From Vibrio parahaemolyticus (GTDB taxonomy: Bacteria > Pseudomonadota > Gammaproteobacteria > Enterobacterales > Vibrionaceae), in assembly GCF_900460535.1 (NCBI RefSeq), contig NZ_UHIL01000001.1:1798001-1862000 (forward strand): DNA of 64,000 bases, given 5' to 3'. The notes beneath the pieces are model-generated. The model did not search any database. It saw only the letters and a program-made list of their open reading frames with translations, and was not told the DNA's origin. The stretch's first letter is position 1; every line of letters starts with the position of its first letter. Below are positions 55,038 through 64,000 of this stretch, in pieces. The position numbers and the translations under genes were made by a program.

Positions 55038-57044
55038 TTATGACTGTTTTGGTGCTTTAAGCATATCAACCATAATCGCAACAGATTCATCTAAATAAAC
55101 ATCAGGTGCTTCGTAGTCTTTAGGCACATCATCCAAAGATTTGAATGTTTTCTTACCCAAGGCCGTTTGACGTTCATTAATACGTTTCAAACGTAATGCT
55201 TCTGCTTTATCTGACTCGTCTTTGCGGACTTTCTCGTTTAGAGACAACATGTTGTCGTCTTTTTCTTTACGATACTTCTCAATGTCTTCGTTTATGAAAC
55301 GGAATTCCATCTCATCAGCGATTCGCTTATTGTGAAGTTCTGTCAAGTTTGCAATCAACTTGTCGTTATCTGGAAATGTCTGATAAGTCGCCTTATCGAT
55401 GCTATCCCAAGGCAGAGCATTGTCTTCAACACTTTCACCGGTTTCACTCGGATCAATTGGTGTTGGGTACGCAATGTCTGGCGCTACACCACGGTTCTGA
55501 GTACTGCCGCCATCGATGCGGTAGAACTTTTGAATCGTATATTGAACATAACCGAGCTCTTTATCGAAAAGATCGTAGATATGATTCAATGAACGATGCT
55601 GCTGAACCGTACCTTTACCAAACGAGTTTTCGCCAAGAATGACGGCGCGGTTGTAGTCTTGCATTGCAGCTGCGAAAATTTCAGATGCCGATGCACTGTA
55701 GCGGTTGATTAATACCGTCAAAGGACCATCGTAACTTACCAGTCCGTCGGTATCAGCATTAACTTTGATGCGGCCATAGCTGTCGCGCACTTGTACGACT
55801 GGGCCTTCTTTAATGAAGAGGCCAGTAAGTGCTGTTGCTTCAGTAAGAGCACCACCACCGTTGTTACGTAAATCAACGATGATACCGTCAACGTTTTTCG
55901 CTTTTAGGTCATTAAGTAGCTTGTCTGTGTCTTGTGAAAGACCGACGTAGAAACTTGGTACTTCAAGAACACCAATCTTCTTGCCGTCTTTCTCAATGAT
56001 CTCAGACTTAACCGCTCGGTCTTCTAAACGAACTTTGTCGCGCACAATTGTGACAATGTAACTCTTTGCGTCATTACCTTCTGGTAAGATTTGTAGATTA
56101 ACCTTTGTTCCTTTAGGGCCTTTGATTAATTGAACTACATCATCCAGACGCCAGCCAATCACATCGACAATTTCTTCACCGTCTTGACCAACACCAATGA
56201 TGCGGTCCCCTTCACCAAGTTGCTTACTCTTAGACGCAGGGCCACCAACTACCAGTGAACGAATAACAGTGTAGTCATCTGTCATTTGCAAAACGGCACC
56301 AATCCCTTCAAGAGACAGGTTCATTTCTGATTGGAATTGCTCTGCGTTACGAGGAGAAAGGTAACTAGTATGAGGATCGACCTGTCTTGCGAAGGCGTTC
56401 ATATAAAGCTGGAACGCGTCTTCATTGTTGGTCTGTGTGATACGCTTCATCGCGTTGTTATAACGCTTCTCTAAAACTTCTTTAATTTCAGGCCATTCTT
56501 TGCCCGTCAGTTTTAGATTCAAAGCGTCATATTTCACGCGTTTACGCCACAACTCATTAAGCTCAGCTTCATCCTTTGGCCATGCGGCTTCTGATCGATC
56601 TAGTTCAATCTCGTCTGCGTTATCAAACTTGATCTCTTTGTCGAGCAAAGTCATCGCGTAGGCGAAACGTTCAAAACGTTTTTGCATAGAAAGATTGTAA
56701 ACATCAAAAGCAATCTTGTTGTTACCAGCTTTAAGCTGGTCATCAAGTTCAATTGACCAATCTTTGAAGGAATCGATATCCGCTTGAGTGAAAATATTTC
56801 TATTGTAATCAAGCATTTCTACATAGCGTTCAAAGATCGCTTTAGAGAAATCATCGTTTAGATTGAAATGCTTATAATGAGAGCGGGTAAATCGAGAGGT
56901 GACTCGTTTGCTGGCTGTTTCGTGCTGAACTTCAGGAGCGAGAACCGGCAAGTCATCTTTATGTAGTTTGGCTTCGAGAGCCTGAGCTGATGCTGCTAGC
57001 CATAAGCTAGCAGCAATCAGGGTCACTTTTGAACGGCAATTCAT
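55038..57044 (-). CDS. prc: Tail-specific periplasmic protease Prc
   Basis: Prc degrades periplasmic proteins with non-polar C-termini and processes envelope enzymes. It has 668 residues. A signal peptide (about 1-22, ending AQA) precedes helical N-terminal regions, a PDZ domain (about 230-330, LSLEGIGAVLQ), and the catalytic S41 domain with Ser452 in SASASEIF and Lys477 in GENSFGKGTVQ, spaced 25 residues as in E. coli. It follows proQ by 17 bases, the same order as in E. coli. Confidence 0.96.
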   Translation of the reverse strand: MNCRSKVTLIAASLWLAASAQALEAKLHKDDLPVLAPEVQHETASKRVTSRFTRSHYKHFNLNDDFSKAIFERYVEMLDYNRNIFTQADIDSFKDWSIELDDQLKAGNNKIAFDVYNLSMQKRFERFAYAMTLLDKEIKFDNADEIELDRSEAAWPKDEAELNELWRKRVKYDALNLKLTGKEWPEIKEVLEKRYNNAMKRITQTNNEDAFQLYMNAFARQVDPHTSYLSPRNAEQFQSEMNLSLEGIGAVLQMTDDYTVIRSLVVGGPASKSKQLGEGDRIIGVGQDGEEIVDVIGWRLDDVVQLIKGPKGTKVNLQILPEGNDAKSYIVTIVRDKVRLEDRAVKSEIIEKDGKKIGVLEVPSFYVGLSQDTDKLLNDLKAKNVDGIIVDLRNNGGGALTEATALTGLFIKEGPVVQVRDSYGRIKVNADTDGLVSYDGPLTVLINRYSASASEIFAAAMQDYNRAVILGENSFGKGTVQQHRSLNHIYDLFDKELGYVQYTIQKFYRIDGGSTQNRGVAPDIAYPTPIDPSETGESVEDNALPWDSIDKATYQTFPDNDKLIANLTELHNKRIADEMEFRFINEDIEKYRKEKDDNMLSLNEKVRKDESDKAEALRLKRINERQTALGKKTFKSLDDVPKDYEAPDVYLDESVAIMVDMLKAPKQS

Positions 57045-57061
57045 GCGTAGGAGTATCTCCC

Positions 57062-57691
57062 TTATGCGCGCAAGTGCTCCGCTTTTACAACCATTTGTAG
57101 GCCGTTAGCAAGTTGAACACGTACATCATCCTTATTGATTTCAACAATGGTCGCTGCCATGTTTCCTTTGCCCATGTTCACGTTTACTGCATTGCCTACT
57201 GTGATTTCATCAGCATTTAGAGCGCGCGTTTCTACAGGCTTAGTTGGTTTTTGTACTTTTGGTTTGTTAGTACGGCGAGGCTGTTGAGGCTTTTTATTAG
57301 CCGCTGGTTTTGCTTTCGCCTTACCCTCTTCACGAGCTTTCTGTGCTTGTTCTTTACGACGAGCTTGAACTTTCGCTTTGCTTTCAGCAAGTGTCGCTTT
57401 AGCGTGTTCTACGTGTTCTTCTTCTAGTTCACCACAAGGGTTGCCATCTAGGTCAACACGTACCGCACCTGGTTTTACACCGTGTAGGTAACGCCATGAT
57501 GAAGTGTACTGTCTTAACGCTGCACGAAGCTGAGTTTTGCTTACTTTTTCGTCTTCATTTAGACGTTCCGCAAGATCTTGAAAAATACCAATTTTCAGAG
57601 GTTTTGCTTCACCTTCTAAAGTAAAGCACTTAGGGAAACATTCAGCAATATATGCGATAACTTCTTTGCTGTTTTTTAACTTTTCAGTCAT
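57062..57691 (-). CDS. proQ: RNA chaperone ProQ
   Basis: ProQ binds small RNAs and mRNAs globally. It has 209 residues. The N-terminal FinO domain (about 1-120) carries [26 protein letters not shown] in two pieces and [15 protein letters not shown]; a long Lys/Ala/Pro-rich linker follows; the C-terminal Tudor/KOW-like domain begins near 160 ([21 protein letters not shown] in parts). The start at 57691 follows AGGAA; the ORF is open further up without a ribosome site. It is co-transcribed with prc. Confidence 0.96.
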   Translation of the reverse strand: MTEKLKNSKEVIAYIAECFPKCFTLEGEAKPLKIGIFQDLAERLNEDEKVSKTQLRAALRQYTSSWRYLHGVKPGAVRVDLDGNPCGELEEEHVEHAKATLAESKAKVQARRKEQAQKAREEGKAKAKPAANKKPQQPRRTNKPKVQKPTKPVETRALNADEITVGNAVNVNMGKGNMAATIVEINKDDVRVQLANGLQMVVKAEHLRA

Positions 57692-57788
57692 GAGGGTTCC
57701 TGATTTGAGCGGATTTCCGCGAAGCATTAAGAAAAATATTCTCGTATTATAGTGACATGCCAAGGAAAAACCACACTCGTGGGCTAAT

Positions 57789-58262
57789 TTATGCGTCGTT
57801 CGCGTGTGAATTAAGCAGCTTTTCTACTTCTGACATAAAATGAGTGAGACCTTCCTCGTCTGTTTCATTGAATCGACCGATACTTGGGCTATCGATATCC
57901 AATACGCCAGCAACTTTTCCATTGATTGAAAACGGAATCACAATTTCAGAATTACTCGCGGCATCACATGCGATATGACCTTCAAATTCGTGAACGTCGT
58001 ATACTCTTTGAGTAGTATTTGTTTTTGCAGCTGTACCACAAACGCCTCGTCCCATTGGGATACGAACGCAAGCTGGTTTACCTTGGAATGGGCCTAATAC
58101 AAGCTCATCCCCTTTTGTTAGGTAGAAGCCTGCCCAGTTGAGGTCTTCAAGCTCCATAAATAGTAAAGAGCTCAGGTTCGCCAAGTTAGCGATAAAGTCT
58201 GGCTCAGATTCAATTAGGGCTACTGCTTGTTTGGTGAGTCGTTGGTATTGTTCTATGTTCAT
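57789..58262 (-). CDS. msrC: Free methionine-(R)-sulfoxide reductase (GAF domain)
   Basis: MsrC repairs free oxidised methionine. It has 157 residues made of one GAF domain. Three catalytic cysteines, Cys65, Cys75 and Cys99, have the same spacing (10 and 24) as in E. coli, in the segments [15 protein letters not shown] and [11 protein letters not shown]. It lies upstream of proQ and is divergent from the ABC exporter gene. Confidence 0.94.
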   Translation of the reverse strand: MNIEQYQRLTKQAVALIESEPDFIANLANLSSLLFMELEDLNWAGFYLTKGDELVLGPFQGKPACVRIPMGRGVCGTAAKTNTTQRVYDVHEFEGHIACDAASNSEIVIPFSINGKVAGVLDIDSPSIGRFNETDEEGLTHFMSEVEKLLNSHANDA

Positions 58263-58354
58263 ATTAACTTCCTACTTATTATTAAAGCTTCCATTCTCTT
58301 CGTATGGCGCTAAAATGCTGACCTACTTTAAAATAGGACTTATTCTCAATTACA

Positions 58355-60151
58355 ATGATTCCGAAAAATGACACTATTAGCCGTTCTTGGTTGATAACAC
58401 AAGTTAAAAAGCACAAGTCCAAGCTGATTTTAGCGAACTTGATTGCTATTGTGGCGACCTTGATTAGTGTTCCAATCCCTCTTCTTATGCCATTAATGGT
58501 TGATGAAGTGCTATTGGACAAACCTGCCTCTGGTCTTTCTGCCATGAACGCTGTGCTTCCTGAAGCGTGGCATACCCCAACTGGATATATCTTTTTCACG
58601 CTTTTTTTAGTTGTGCTCATGCGCGCAGCCAGCCAAGCGTTGAACATTGTTCAAAGTCGTCAATTCACACTGGTATCGAAAACCATTACGTTTGAGATGC
58701 GCAGTAAAATGATCGACAAATTGGGTCGAATCAGTATTCGTCAGTACGAAACCAAAGGCAGTGGAGGAATTAACGCCCACCTTATTACTGATATAGAAAC
58801 CATCGATCAATTTGTTGGTTCGACACTCGCAAAGTTTGTTATCAGCTTTTTGACCGTCATCGGCACCGCTATCGTTCTGCTTTGGCTAGATTGGCGTCTG
58901 GGCTTATTTATTCTGCTCGTAAACCCTATTGTCATTTATTTCTCTCGCAAACTTGGCAGTATGGTCAAGCATCTCAAGCGTAAAGAAAACCACTCGTTCG
59001 AAATTTTCCAAAACCGACTGGTAGAAACGTTGGATGGTATTTACCAGCTGCGCGCTGCCAATAAAGAGCGCGAATTTCTTCAGCAGCTAAAAGAGAGCGC
59101 CAATCAAGTCCGCGTCGATGCTGACAAATACGCCTGGCAATCAGAAGCGGCTGGTCGAGTTTCTTTCTTGCTCTTCTTAATCGGTTTTGAATTATTCCGT
59201 GCGGTTGCCATGTTAATGGTGATGTTTAGTGACCTAACAATTGGCCAAATTTTCGCTGTATTTGGTTATCTATGGTTTATGTTGTCCCCTGTTCAAGAGC
59301 TTCTTGGAATACAATTCTCTTGGTATAGCGCAAAAGCTGCATTGAAACGTATTAACGACCTTCTAGAGTTGGAAGAAGAAGATAGACCTGTCTCGAAGGT
59401 GAATCCTTTCAACGAAACACGCGAAGTCGATGTAAAAATCGAGCATGTGGATTTCTCATATCATAATGAGAACAAAGTGTTGGATGACCTGTCGTTACAT
59501 ATTCCAGCGGGCAAAAAAGTTGCGTTAGTGGGCGCGAGCGGCGGTGGTAAATCAACACTGATTCAACTGCTAATTGGTGTTTACCGACAGAACGCAGGTA
59601 GCATTCGTTTTAATGATGAGTTAACAGAAGATATTGGCTTTGAAGTGATCCGCGACAAAATTGCCGTGGTATTACAGCAACCTATACTATTTAACGACAC
59701 CTTGAGGCATAATCTGACGCTCGGTGGTCACTTTGATGAAATGTCTTTGTGGAGAGCGCTCGAAGTTGCTCAATTACAAGATGTGATTTCTCAACTTAAC
59801 CACGGTTTGGATACGCAAATTGGCCGCAACGGGATTCGTTTATCCGGCGGACAACGCCAACGCCTAGCGATTGCACGTATGGTGTTAAGCAATCCTCAAT
59901 TTGTTATTTTAGATGAAGCCACGTCTGCGCTCGATACTGCAACAGAAGCTGCACTACATAAAGCGCTAACAGAATTCCTACGTGGTCGAACAACCTTAAT
60001 CGTCGCGCACCGTCTATCGGCAGTAAAACAAGCAGATTTGATCTATGTGCTTGAAGATGGGAAAGTGACACAAACAGGAACCCATGGTGAGCTCGTTGAG
60101 CAAGAAGGCTTATATCAAACCTTGTACGGGGGCATTCAGTCCCAAGCTTAA
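58355..60151 (+). CDS. ABC exporter, fused permease and ATPase
   Basis: The product has 598 residues. Six membrane spans lie in the first 310 residues, followed by an ATPase domain with Walker A GASGGGKST, signature LSGGQRQRLAI, Walker B FVILDEATSALD and switch histidine IVAHRLS. This is the MsbA-like multidrug/lipid exporter type. The substrate is unknown. It lies 24 bases before letA on the same strand, so a link with envelope lipid transport is an inference. The gap to msrC (58263-58354) is the shared divergent promoter region. Confidence 0.88.
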   Translation: MIPKNDTISRSWLITQVKKHKSKLILANLIAIVATLISVPIPLLMPLMVDEVLLDKPASGLSAMNAVLPEAWHTPTGYIFFTLFLVVLMRAASQALNIVQSRQFTLVSKTITFEMRSKMIDKLGRISIRQYETKGSGGINAHLITDIETIDQFVGSTLAKFVISFLTVIGTAIVLLWLDWRLGLFILLVNPIVIYFSRKLGSMVKHLKRKENHSFEIFQNRLVETLDGIYQLRAANKEREFLQQLKESANQVRVDADKYAWQSEAAGRVSFLLFLIGFELFRAVAMLMVMFSDLTIGQIFAVFGYLWFMLSPVQELLGIQFSWYSAKAALKRINDLLELEEEDRPVSKVNPFNETREVDVKIEHVDFSYHNENKVLDDLSLHIPAGKKVALVGASGGGKSTLIQLLIGVYRQNAGSIRFNDELTEDIGFEVIRDKIAVVLQQPILFNDTLRHNLTLGGHFDEMSLWRALEVAQLQDVISQLNHGLDTQIGRNGIRLSGGQRQRLAIARMVLSNPQFVILDEATSALDTATEAALHKALTEFLRGRTTLIVAHRLSAVKQADLIYVLEDGKVTQTGTHGELVEQEGLYQTLYGGIQSQA

Positions 60152-60175
60152 ACCCTTCTTATTAGAGAGGTCTTT

Positions 60176-61423
60176 ATGACCTCTCTGTCTAAGCATGCCA
60201 TGCAACCTAATAGTGTGCGTTTATGCCAAGGTTGCGAACTCCCTGTCGATATTGTCGATTTACCTAACGGTAAAAATGCACATTGCCCACGCTGTGGTAC
60301 GCAATTATATCGCGGAGGCAGCCCTAGCCTTTCTGGTAATTTAGCGGTCGCGATAACCTGTATCTTGCTATTTATTCCGTCGCACTTCTTTAACTTCATT
60401 AGCATCAGGCTTTTTGGTGTGATGATTCCGGCAACCTTACCCTCTGGGATGATAACCTTGATGGAAGAAGGCTTTGTTCTTCTTTCATTGTTAATTCTAT
60501 TTTGTAGCTCACTTGCCCCATTGACCGTATGTGTCTCGGTCGTGACTGCACATATCTCATTGCATCAAAGATGGTTTAAGGGGCTGCGCGTCTCACTGTG
60601 GCTGATTCAACATTTGAAACATTGGGTAATGCTGGATGTGTTTTTGGTCAGCATTGCGATCTCTTGTTTTAAGCTTCAAGACTATTCAGATATTTTTGTT
60701 GGCCCCGGATTGATTGGCTTGGTCTTGCTGCAAATATTTACTGTTCTTCTGGTATCACGCATCAGCGTTCGTCGTTATTGGGAAGCTTGGAAACCAGAAA
60801 ACACGTACTCTTTCGAACACAAAGATGTGCATTGTCACGAGTGTCATCTCTCTCAACCTGATGGTGAGCGTTGCCGACGTTGTCATCATGAGCTCTATCA
60901 TCGTAAGCCAAACTCGATTCAAAAAACATGGGCTTACCTAGTCGCGGCTACTATCGCGATTTTTCCTGCTAACCTTATTCCTATTTCGATTTTGATAACC
61001 AACGGTCAACGCCTTGAAGATACGATTTTCTCTGGTGTTGCGTCTTTGGTCAGAAGCGGAATGTATGGTATCGCCATTATTATTTTTGTTGCCAGTATCG
61101 TTGTGCCAGTCGTTAAGATCCTCGGCCTTGCCTATATTATGCTGTGCATCAAATTCAAGCGTTCGGTGTTTCGAAGACAACGAATGATGGTTTACTTTGC
61201 AGTAAAGTGGATCGGTAAATGGTCTGTCATGGACTTGTTTGTTATTTCTATCATGATGACCTTGGTCGATCGCGGTCAAATACTCGACTTTACACCAGGT
61301 TACGGCGCGGTCGCGTTTGGTTTAGTCGTTGTGCTGACAATGTTAGCCGCAGAGAGTATTGACCCAAGGCTAATCTGGGATGAAGCCCCAAAACAATCAG
61401 AAAAAGAGTCAATTAATGAGTGA
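60176..61423 (+). CDS. letA: LetA/PqiA-type inner membrane protein
   Basis: LetA is the inner-membrane partner of LetB, which spans the periplasm to move lipids. It has 415 residues in two repeated halves, each with a zinc ribbon (CQGCELPVD...CPRCGT near 18-43 and CHECHLSQ...CRRCHHEL near 219-240) followed by several membrane spans. The end overlaps letB by 8 bases. In E. coli yebS-yebT lie beside proQ-prc and msrC (yebR), as here. Confidence 0.93.
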   Translation: MTSLSKHAMQPNSVRLCQGCELPVDIVDLPNGKNAHCPRCGTQLYRGGSPSLSGNLAVAITCILLFIPSHFFNFISIRLFGVMIPATLPSGMITLMEEGFVLLSLLILFCSSLAPLTVCVSVVTAHISLHQRWFKGLRVSLWLIQHLKHWVMLDVFLVSIAISCFKLQDYSDIFVGPGLIGLVLLQIFTVLLVSRISVRRYWEAWKPENTYSFEHKDVHCHECHLSQPDGERCRRCHHELYHRKPNSIQKTWAYLVAATIAIFPANLIPISILITNGQRLEDTIFSGVASLVRSGMYGIAIIIFVASIVVPVVKILGLAYIMLCIKFKRSVFRRQRMMVYFAVKWIGKWSVMDLFVISIMMTLVDRGQILDFTPGYGAVAFGLVVVLTMLAAESIDPRLIWDEAPKQSEKESINE

Positions 61424-64000
61424 TCAGAACAATTCTCAAACATCGTATGTGCCTGATGTTAAGAGGAGCAAAGGCATATCTCCACTTTGGCTACTGCCAA
61501 TTTTGACGATGGTGCTCGCCGGCTGGCTTGTGGTGAAGTCCATCCATGATGCGGGGCAACGAGTACAGATTTACTTCTCCGACGCTGCTGGTTTGGTGGC
61601 GGGACGTACAACTATCCGTTACCAAGGTTTGGAAGTCGGTATGGTCCGTGACATTAATTTGTCCGAAGATCTCGGCAGCATTTACGTGGATGCAGACATC
61701 TACCCTGAAGCAACGAAGTTACTAAACGATAAAACGCGTTTTTGGCTTGTTAAACCAACCGCGAGTTTAACTGGTGTGTCGGGCTTGGATGCGCTTGTTT
61801 CTGGTAACTACATCTCTATCCAACCGGGAGACGGTCAAGAATTTGAGACCACATTCCACGCTCTCGATTCGGCGCCAACGGACCTACGTGTTTCACAAGG
61901 TTTGAACATCAAGCTTAAAAGCCGAGACTTAGGCGGCGTGTCGATTGGCTCTCAGATTGTCTATAAGAAAATTCCTATCGGTGCGGTCTACAGCTACCAA
62001 CTGGATGAAGATGCAAAATCCATTACTATTCAAGCTAATATCCAAGAGCAATATCGACACATCATCAATGACCGCAGCCGCTTTTGGAACGTCAGCGGCA
62101 TTGGCGCAAGTATAGGTTTTGAAGGCGTTGACGTACGCTTAGAAAGCATGAGTGCCCTACTTGGTGGCGCTATCGCGGTTGACTCCCCGGACGATGGCGA
62201 ACCAGTGGAAGAAAATACCGAGTTCCGCTTATATAAAGACTTGAAAACAGCAGGTCGAGGCATTGCGATCAAAATTGCTCTACCTGACGACAATAAAGTC
62301 AGCAGCGAAGGCGCACCAATCATGTACCGTGGCATTGAAATTGGTCAGGTCACCGACTTAAGCCTTTCTGAAGGACGAGAAGTCATTTTGGCGTCAGCAG
62401 CAATTCAGCCTGCTTTCAGTGACATGCTTACCACAGGCACTCGCTTTGTTTTGGAAGAAGCGAAAGTGTCATTGTCTGGTGTCGAAAACATTGCAAACCT
62501 AGTTAGAGGAAACTTCCTCACTATCGTTCCTGGCGACGGCGAACGCTCTCGCCGCTTCACTGCAATTCGCAAAAACGTATTTAATCAACAGCAAGAAAAG
62601 TCTATCGCGATTCGCCTAATTTCTGACAATTCATTTGGTTTAGATAGTGGCGCGAACGTGCTCTATAAAGGTATTGTGGTCGGTTCCATCATCAACGTTG
62701 GTTTAGTTGATAAGAAAAAACAAGCGAAGCACGAAGTCTTTATGGATGTGCTGATTGATCACGAATACAAGCATCTTATTAAGTCAAATAACCGTTTTTA
62801 CGTGACTGGTAGCGCTTCTGCAGAGCTTACTGAGTCTGGGTTGAGCGTCACTGTTCCGCCAGCAAAACAACTACTGACCGGTTCTATCAGTTTCGTCAGT
62901 GAAGGTTCTGAGTCAATTCAGAAAGAATACCAACTGTTCCAGAACGAATCGTTAGCAGAACTCGCGCAGTACAACAAAACTGGCTCGAAAACATTAATGC
63001 TGTTTGCTTCAGAGCTACCACCAATTTCGAAAGGCAGCCCTCTACTCTATCGAAATCTGCCGGTCGGTAACGTCTCGGACTTTCATCTTGTCGATGGTGG
63101 CGTATTGATTAAAGCAACGATTGAAAATCGCTTTGCTTATCTGGTCACCCCACAAACCGTTTTTTGGAATCGTTCAGGTATCGAAATTGATGCCTCACTT
63201 TCTGGCGTTAGCGTTAAAGCACATCCACTAAAATCTCTAATTGAAGGTGGAATTGCCTTTGATTCCGTGCCTGGCGTGGAAAACAAAGTCGGAGAACGTT
63301 GGAAGCTTTACGCTGATCAGCAAAAAGCGCGCAAATTTGGTCGAGTCATTTCGCTAGAAACCGACGGCACGCAAGAAGTGCTTAAAGGTATGCCGATTGA
63401 ATACCAAGGCGTGAAGGTAGGTGAAGTGACGCTTGTCGTACCTAACTTCCGTCGCAATCTGGTTGAAGTCACCGCCCGAATTTTGCCGGAATACGTGGAA
63501 AATATCGCGGTAGAAGGCACGCATTTTTGGCTAACTGAACCTGAAATTGGCCTTGGCGGCGTGAAGAACTTAGGTGCGCTGGTTTCAAAATCTATCAGCG
63601 TTGAACCGGGTAATGGTAAGGCGAAGTTCGATTTCCCATTAGAAAAAGGGTTTGACCGTGTAGAAGGCGTCATGTTTACCCTGCAAAGTGAGCAACGCGG
63701 TTCGGTTCAAGTCGGTACTCCTGTTCTCTACCGTCAAATGGAAGTTGGTCAAGTTACCGATGTTCGCTTGGGCGAGTTCGCTGATCGCGTGGTTTCCACC
63801 ATCAAAATCAAACCTGAATACGCGTATTTAGTGCGTCAAAACAGCGTGTTCTGGAATGTGTCGGGTGTGGATGTGTCTATCGGTATTACTGGTGCGAACA
63901 TCAAAGCAGGTACGATTGATAGCCTGGTGCGTGGTGGCATTGCATTTTCAACGCCAGAGCAATCACAAATTCCACCAGCAGCAAAACGTGGTCACTCTTT
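61416..64000 (+). CDS. letB: LetB (YebT/PqiB family) multi-MCE tunnel protein, 3-prime truncated by window edge
   Basis: LetB forms a stacked-ring tunnel across the periplasm for lipid transport. About 861 residues are visible and the protein probably ends within about 20 more. A single membrane anchor (about 22-40) is followed by seven MCE domains, each recognised by a G-x-x-V/I-x-Y-x-G/x-x-x-G-x-V motif such as IRYQGLEVGMV, IMYRGIEIGQV, VLYKGIVVGSI, PIEYQGVKVGEV and VLYRQMEVGQV. Seven domains match LetB of E. coli. The start at 61416 overlaps letA by 8 bases. No stop is seen before the right edge. Confidence 0.95.
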   Translation, partial: MSDQNNSQTSYVPDVKRSKGISPLWLLPILTMVLAGWLVVKSIHDAGQRVQIYFSDAAGLVAGRTTIRYQGLEVGMVRDINLSEDLGSIYVDADIYPEATKLLNDKTRFWLVKPTASLTGVSGLDALVSGNYISIQPGDGQEFETTFHALDSAPTDLRVSQGLNIKLKSRDLGGVSIGSQIVYKKIPIGAVYSYQLDEDAKSITIQANIQEQYRHIINDRSRFWNVSGIGASIGFEGVDVRLESMSALLGGAIAVDSPDDGEPVEENTEFRLYKDLKTAGRGIAIKIALPDDNKVSSEGAPIMYRGIEIGQVTDLSLSEGREVILASAAIQPAFSDMLTTGTRFVLEEAKVSLSGVENIANLVRGNFLTIVPGDGERSRRFTAIRKNVFNQQQEKSIAIRLISDNSFGLDSGANVLYKGIVVGSIINVGLVDKKKQAKHEVFMDVLIDHEYKHLIKSNNRFYVTGSASAELTESGLSVTVPPAKQLLTGSISFVSEGSESIQKEYQLFQNESLAELAQYNKTGSKTLMLFASELPPISKGSPLLYRNLPVGNVSDFHLVDGGVLIKATIENRFAYLVTPQTVFWNRSGIEIDASLSGVSVKAHPLKSLIEGGIAFDSVPGVENKVGERWKLYADQQKARKFGRVISLETDGTQEVLKGMPIEYQGVKVGEVTLVVPNFRRNLVEVTARILPEYVENIAVEGTHFWLTEPEIGLGGVKNLGALVSKSISVEPGNGKAKFDFPLEKGFDRVEGVMFTLQSEQRGSVQVGTPVLYRQMEVGQVTDVRLGEFADRVVSTIKIKPEYAYLVRQNSVFWNVSGVDVSIGITGANIKAGTIDSLVRGGIAFSTPEQSQIPPAAKRGHS

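Noticed and set aside
62030..63673. Minus-strand open frames inside letB (about 101 and 118 codons)
   Set aside because: Both are antisense to conserved MCE domains and have low-complexity Ser/Pro-rich translations typical of shadow frames.
1..64000. tRNA, rRNA, CRISPR arrays and insertion sequences
   Set aside because: None was visible by eye: no cloverleaf-like conserved arms, no regular repeat-spacer series and no transposase frame.

Overview
This window is a 64-kb piece of a gammaproteobacterial chromosome, almost certainly the large chromosome (chromosome I) of a Vibrio, most likely of the Harveyi clade (V. parahaemolyticus / V. alginolyticus type). The evidence is the gene order: two adjacent potD genes beside potABC, ccoNOQP-ccoHIS followed by fnr-uspE-ttcA, a FIST protein paired with a hybrid kinase, and matP-ycbZ-fabA-rmf, which matches the Vibrio chromosome I terminus. 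Vibrio-specific families such as DUF3634, DUF3466 and DUF2987 are also present. A near-perfect XerCD dif site at 31384-31411, together with matP itself, places the window on the replication terminus. No tRNA, rRNA, CRISPR array or intact insertion sequence was seen.

Layout. 1-1640: the end of a formate dehydrogenase operon (Fe-S subunit tail, cytochrome b subunit, small membrane protein). 1640-6900: an accessory Rhs polymorphic-toxin island with a 1395-residue Rhs protein of the RhsP type, a C-terminal AHH nuclease and an immunity gene; an inverted repeat and a decayed reading frame lie upstream. 6900-8450: an ammonium transporter with a readable sigma-54 promoter and NtrC-like sites. 8477-19600: a lipoprotein, cobB, a polyamine importer (potA-potB-potC-potD2, then potD1 behind a terminator), a three-gene envelope group including a Bax-like glucosaminidase, ttcA and uspE. 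19737-27590: fnr with a perfect FNR box in its own promoter, then the cbb3 oxidase assembly genes and structural operon, all on the minus strand; two genes here (ccoS, ccoQ) are shorter than 60 residues. 27847-31218: a small membrane protein and the NO-sensing pair nosP-vpsS. 31219-33800: the dif site and a patch of small genes of unknown function, the place where dif-targeting phages sit in V. cholerae.

33820-64000 is core genome: DUF3634, matP, ycbZ, fabA, rmf, a GlyGly-CTERM DUF3466 protein, uup, a glutaredoxin-like gene, rlmKL, zapC, pyrD, the 180-kDa NAD-glutamate dehydrogenase, DUF2835, pepN, an unknown secreted protein, prc, proQ, msrC, an ABC exporter and the LetA/LetB (PqiA/PqiB) lipid-transport pair. 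LetB runs off the right edge.

How the genes work together. One block senses low oxygen and nitric oxide (FNR, cbb3 oxidase, NosP/VpsS). A second supports chromosome segregation and division (dif, MatP, ZapC). A third maintains the envelope (Prc, ProQ, LetAB, Bax-like enzyme). The accessory content is confined to the Rhs island and the dif neighbourhood. Most product names come from recognition of family motifs without database searches.
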